This document shows, in pieces, positions 61,101 to 64,000 of a stretch of DNA of 64,000 nucleotides. The notes below the pieces were generated by a model, which was not told the origin of the DNA, made no database searches, and saw nothing but the letters and a program-made list of their open reading frames with translations. The DNA comes from Prosapia bicincta (Eukaryota; Arthropoda; Insecta; Hemiptera; Cercopidae). The translations under genes were made by a program, and so were the position numbers. The DNA is taken from positions 109,250,350 through 109,314,349 of the forward strand of contig JBAIZL010000001.1 of the NCBI GenBank assembly GCA_036971475.1. Reading direction: 5' to 3'. How positions within the stretch are numbered: position 1 is the first letter of the stretch; the number at the start of each line of letters is the position of its first letter.

Positions 61101-61860
61101 TAATTATCTTCGCCTAATAACTTATGGTATATGTTGTTATATATGTATGAAACAATAAAAACTATATAAAAGGTTTTGGTATAAGTTGCATTAAATTTTA
61201 TAAATAATAATCAATTAATTTTTGTATTAATTGTCAAGACATAATATTATTAATAGATAGCCTTATATTTTCAGATGTCAAAGTTTAAATTGTTTTACTA
61301 TTTTGTCGGGCGATATAGTTCTTACTCGTGGAATTCAGAACATGTTAATATTGTAAGATTGTAGTATAATATTCGTCGTGTGACATATTTTGAATTTGTT
61401 GTGTTGAATTGAGTTACATCCTTTCAACATATGTATTAAGGGAGTATATTACAGCATATTTGTCCTTAGGAATTCATTTACATGTTGAGGGATGTATGAA
61501 TATGAACAAAACTACCACACCTATGCATGTTATTATACATCGTAGTATTTAGTTCAAGGCCATGAAGTTCTAGTGTGATATATTGAAGTTTTGAATTCCC
61601 ATTGCAAGGTTTGTAGCCGCATTACGAGTTTAGTAGAGTTTTGTACGGTGTTGTTTCTATGGGGATTAAACACAATCTTGGCACTACAGGTGTTGTTTGT
61701 AAACGCTATTATAGTTTAAATTATAAATAATAATTTGAAGAAATAATATTCTTAAAAGCAAGTTTTTAAACGAACTAAGAAGTATAAAATAATAAGGGAT
61801 TTCTGGGAGTGGAGGTGTTTAATGTCCATATAGATATTAGCTAAGGAAAATGTGGGTCGT
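58120..61860. other. AT-rich spacer
   Basis: Frames of 60 to 65 codons only (58412-58609, 59326-59508), no motif. Nothing else could be supported. Confidence 0.5.
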
Positions 61861-61871
61861 CTTTACTGACC

Positions 61872-61927
61872 ATTTCCTTATAATTACATCTAAATAGTTC
61901 ATTTAAAAAGTCTCCTTATAACATTAT
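61872..61927. repeat. 39-bp satellite, left fragment cut off by an insertion
   Basis: TCCTTATAATTACATCTAAA, TAGTTCATTTAAAAAGTCTC and CTTATAACATTAT are recognisable as about one and a half units of the 39-bp satellite that resumes at 62225. The two parts are separated by the hammerhead-bearing element. Confidence 0.8.
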
Positions 61928-62224
61928 ACACAATATCAAGAGCACAGTGGTACAAAATATTACAATTAAAATATTGAAAAGAACCCCAATACCACAAAAA
62001 TAATCAAAAATAACAAATAAAACAAGTTACTTAAGATTAAACCCTTATGATATTCTAGTTTGTAACTTCTTGTGTGCTAGATTGTGTTTTGTAACAAGAC
62101 CCTCTGATGATGATGACATGGTCATCGAAATGTACATAAGGGTTTAATCTTAAGTAACTTGTTTTATTTGTTATTTTTGATTATTTTTGTGGTATTGGGG
62201 TTCTTTTCCATATTTTTATTGTAA
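61928..62224 (+). mobile_element. 297-bp hammerhead-bearing element inserted in the 39-bp satellite
   Basis: The element is bounded by an exact 11-bp direct repeat TATAACATTAT (61917-61927 and 62225-62235) whose outer sides are satellite sequence, a clean target-site duplication. It contains 90-bp inverted arms (61960-62049 and 62135-62224) differing at two positions. A spacer carries a hammerhead motif whose 3' half enters the right arm. The inverted copy stops within four bases of the predicted cleavage site. No coding capacity. The structure fits a short non-autonomous derivative of a Penelope-like element. Retrozymes usually have hammerheads within direct repeats, which is not the case here. 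Confidence 0.8.
62098..62144 (+). ncRNA. hammerhead ribozyme motif, most complete in the window
   Basis: The stem I strand ACCCT (62099-62103) precedes the core CTGATGA (62104-62110). One extra T is followed by a perfect six-pair stem II GATGAC/GTCATC with loop ATG, then GAAA (62127-62130). The palindrome ATGTACAT (62130-62137) forms stem III. The AUA triplet (62136-62138) places cleavage after A62138. AGGGT (62139-62143) closes stem I with five perfect pairs, plus a possible G-U. All invariant residues are present. The only departure from consensus is the single unpaired T62111 after A9. The loopless stem III implies dimer-dependent activity. Confidence 0.7.
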
Positions 62225-64000
62225 TATAACATTATCTAAATAGTTTATTTTAAAATGTTTCCTTATAATATTATCTAAATAGTTTATTTATAAAAGTTTT
62301 CTTAAATTATTATCTAAATAGTTTATTTATAAACGTTTCCTTATAATATTATCTAAATAGTTTATTTAAAAAAGTTTCCTTTTAGTATTATCTAAATAGT
62401 TTATTTATAAACATTTTCTTATAATATTATCTAAATAGTTCATTTAAAAACGTCGCCTTATAATATTATCTAAATAGTTTATTTATAAAAGTTTCCTTAT
62501 AATAATATATAATTAGTTTATTTAAAAAAGTTTCCTTTTAGTATTATCTAAATAGTTTATTTAAAAACTTTTTCTTATAATATTATCTAAATAGTTCATT
62601 TAAAAACGTCTCCTTATAATATTATCTAAATAGTTTATTTATAAAAGTTTCCTTATAATAATATATAATTAGTTTATTTAAAAAAGTTTCCTTTTAGTAT
62701 TATCTAAATAGTTTATTTAAAAACTTTTTCTTATAATATTATCTAAATAGTTCATTTAAAAACGTCTCCTTATAATATTATCTAAATAGTTTATTTATAA
62801 AAGTTTCCTTATAATAATATATAATTAGTTTATTTAAAAAAGTTTCCTTTTAGTATTATCTAAATAGTTTATTTATAAAAGTTTCCTTATAATAATATAT
62901 AATTAGTTTATTTAAAAAAGTTTCCTTTTAGTATTATCTAAATAGTTTATTTAAAAACTTTTTCTTATAATATTATCTAAATAGTTCATTTAAAAACGTT
63001 TCCTTATAATATTATCTAAATAGTTTATTTATAAAAGTTTCCTTATAATATTATCTAAATAGTTTATTTAAAAAAGTTTCCTTTTAGTATTATCTAAATA
63101 GTTTATTTATAAACATTTTCTTATAATATTATCTAAATAGTTCATTTAAAAACGTCTCCTTATAATATTATCTAAATAGTTTATTTATAAAAGTTTCCTT
63201 ATAATAATACATAATTAGTTTATTTAAAAAAGTTTCCTTTTAGTATTATCTAAATAGTTTATTTATAAAAGTTTCCTTATAATAATATATAATTAGTTTA
63301 TTTAAAAAAGTTTCCTTTTAGTATTATCTAAATAGTTTATTTAAAAACTTTTTCTTATAATATTATCTAAATAGTTCATTTAAAAACGTCTCCTTATAAT
63401 ATTATCTAAATAGTTTATTTATAAAAGTTTCCTTATAATATTATCTAAATAGTTTATTTAAAAACGTCTCCTTATAATATTATCTAAATAGTTTATTTAT
63501 AAAAGTTTCCTTATAATAATATATAACTAGTTTATTTAAAAAAGTTTCCTTTAGTATTATCTAAATAGTTTATTTAAAAACTTTTTCTTATAATATTATC
63601 TAAATAGTTCATTTAAAAACGTCTCCTTATAATATTATCTAAATAGTTTATTTATAAAAGTTTCCTTATAATATTATCTAAATAGTTTATTTAAAAAAGT
63701 TTCCTTTTAGTATTATCTAAATAGTTTATTTATAAACATTTTCTTATAATATTATCTAAATAGTTCATTTAAAAACGTCTCCTTATAATATTATCTAAAT
63801 AGTTTATTTATAAAAGTTTCCTTATAATAATACATAATTAGTTTATTTAAAAAAGTTTCCTTTTAGTATTATCTAAATAGTTTATTTATAAAAGTTTCCT
63901 TATAATAATATATAATTAGTTTATTTAAAAAGGTTTCCTTTTAGTATTATCTAAATAGTTCATTTAAAAACGTCTCCTTATAATATTATCTAAATAGTTT
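62225..64000. repeat. 39-bp satellite array with 156-bp higher-order pattern, runs off the window
   Basis: About 45 AT-rich units of the form TTATAATATTATCTAAATAG then TTTATTTATAAAAGTTTCC. Variants are TTTAGTATTATC, ATAATATATAATTAG, TTCATTTAAAAACGTCTCC and TTTATTTAAAAACTTTTTC. The ATATAATTAG variant starts at 62511, 62667, 62823, 62901, 63213 and 63291, that is at multiples of 39 and often of 156 (four units), showing higher-order organisation. Later copies are at 63525 (as AACTAG), 63836 and 63914, after a 1-bp deletion near 63547. No coding capacity. Confidence 0.95.

Overview
This window looks like repeat-dominated, intergenic animal DNA, not microbial or organellar DNA. It is strongly AT-rich and packed with (TA)n, (CA)n and (GA)n microsatellites. 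It holds no convincing intact protein-coding gene on either strand: every open frame is short, and most are low-complexity products of microsatellites or of a satellite array. A decayed DDE transposase fragment of a type common in arthropods (residues HTANVV, VISRN, VWP..LPDL), a non-autonomous hAT-like element and several hammerhead-ribozyme-bearing inverted repeats resembling the ends of Penelope-like retroelements point to an invertebrate, most likely an arthropod. I cannot name the species.

Layout. 1-11 kb: AT-rich DNA with long (TA)n and (CA)n tracts, a degenerate inverted repeat wedged between two (TA)n tracts (2606-2805), a lone hammerhead-like motif (about 2068-2110), and a GC-rich 449-bp insertion bounded by 16-bp direct repeats (9351-9830). 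11-36 kb: a series of long inverted repeats, most abutting (TA)n or (CA)n tracts (11014-11259, 15562-15787, 23637-23973, 34274-34476, 34550-34752), three copies of a CAGCTG-containing repeat (16.0, 17.1, 18.5 kb), a tRNA-like remnant (26.6 kb) and a hAT-type MITE (32741-33367). 36-40.8 kb: a GC-richer island, a (CACACG)-type tract able to adopt Z-DNA, a dispersed duplicated segment, and the transposase fossil (39397-39744, minus). 40794-55487: one uninterrupted 14.7-kb satellite array, 216 monomers of 68 bp with sub-families arranged in higher-order blocks. 55.5-61.9 kb: AT-rich spacer with an inverted dispersed pair. 61.87 kb to the window end: a second satellite of 39-bp units with a 156-bp higher-order pattern, into which a 297-bp hammerhead-bearing element inserted with an 11-bp target duplication.

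The most interesting thread is the set of small inverted repeats. In several of them the motif CTGANGA, then one extra base, then a perfect stem II, then GAAA, then a self-complementary stem III, then a UH cleavage position, then a closing stem I can be traced base by base. Hammerhead ribozymes are known in Penelope-like retroelements (established knowledge). What looks worth following here is the variety of families in one window, the shared extra base in the core, the preference for TA microsatellites, and copy breakpoints that fall inside the ribozyme.
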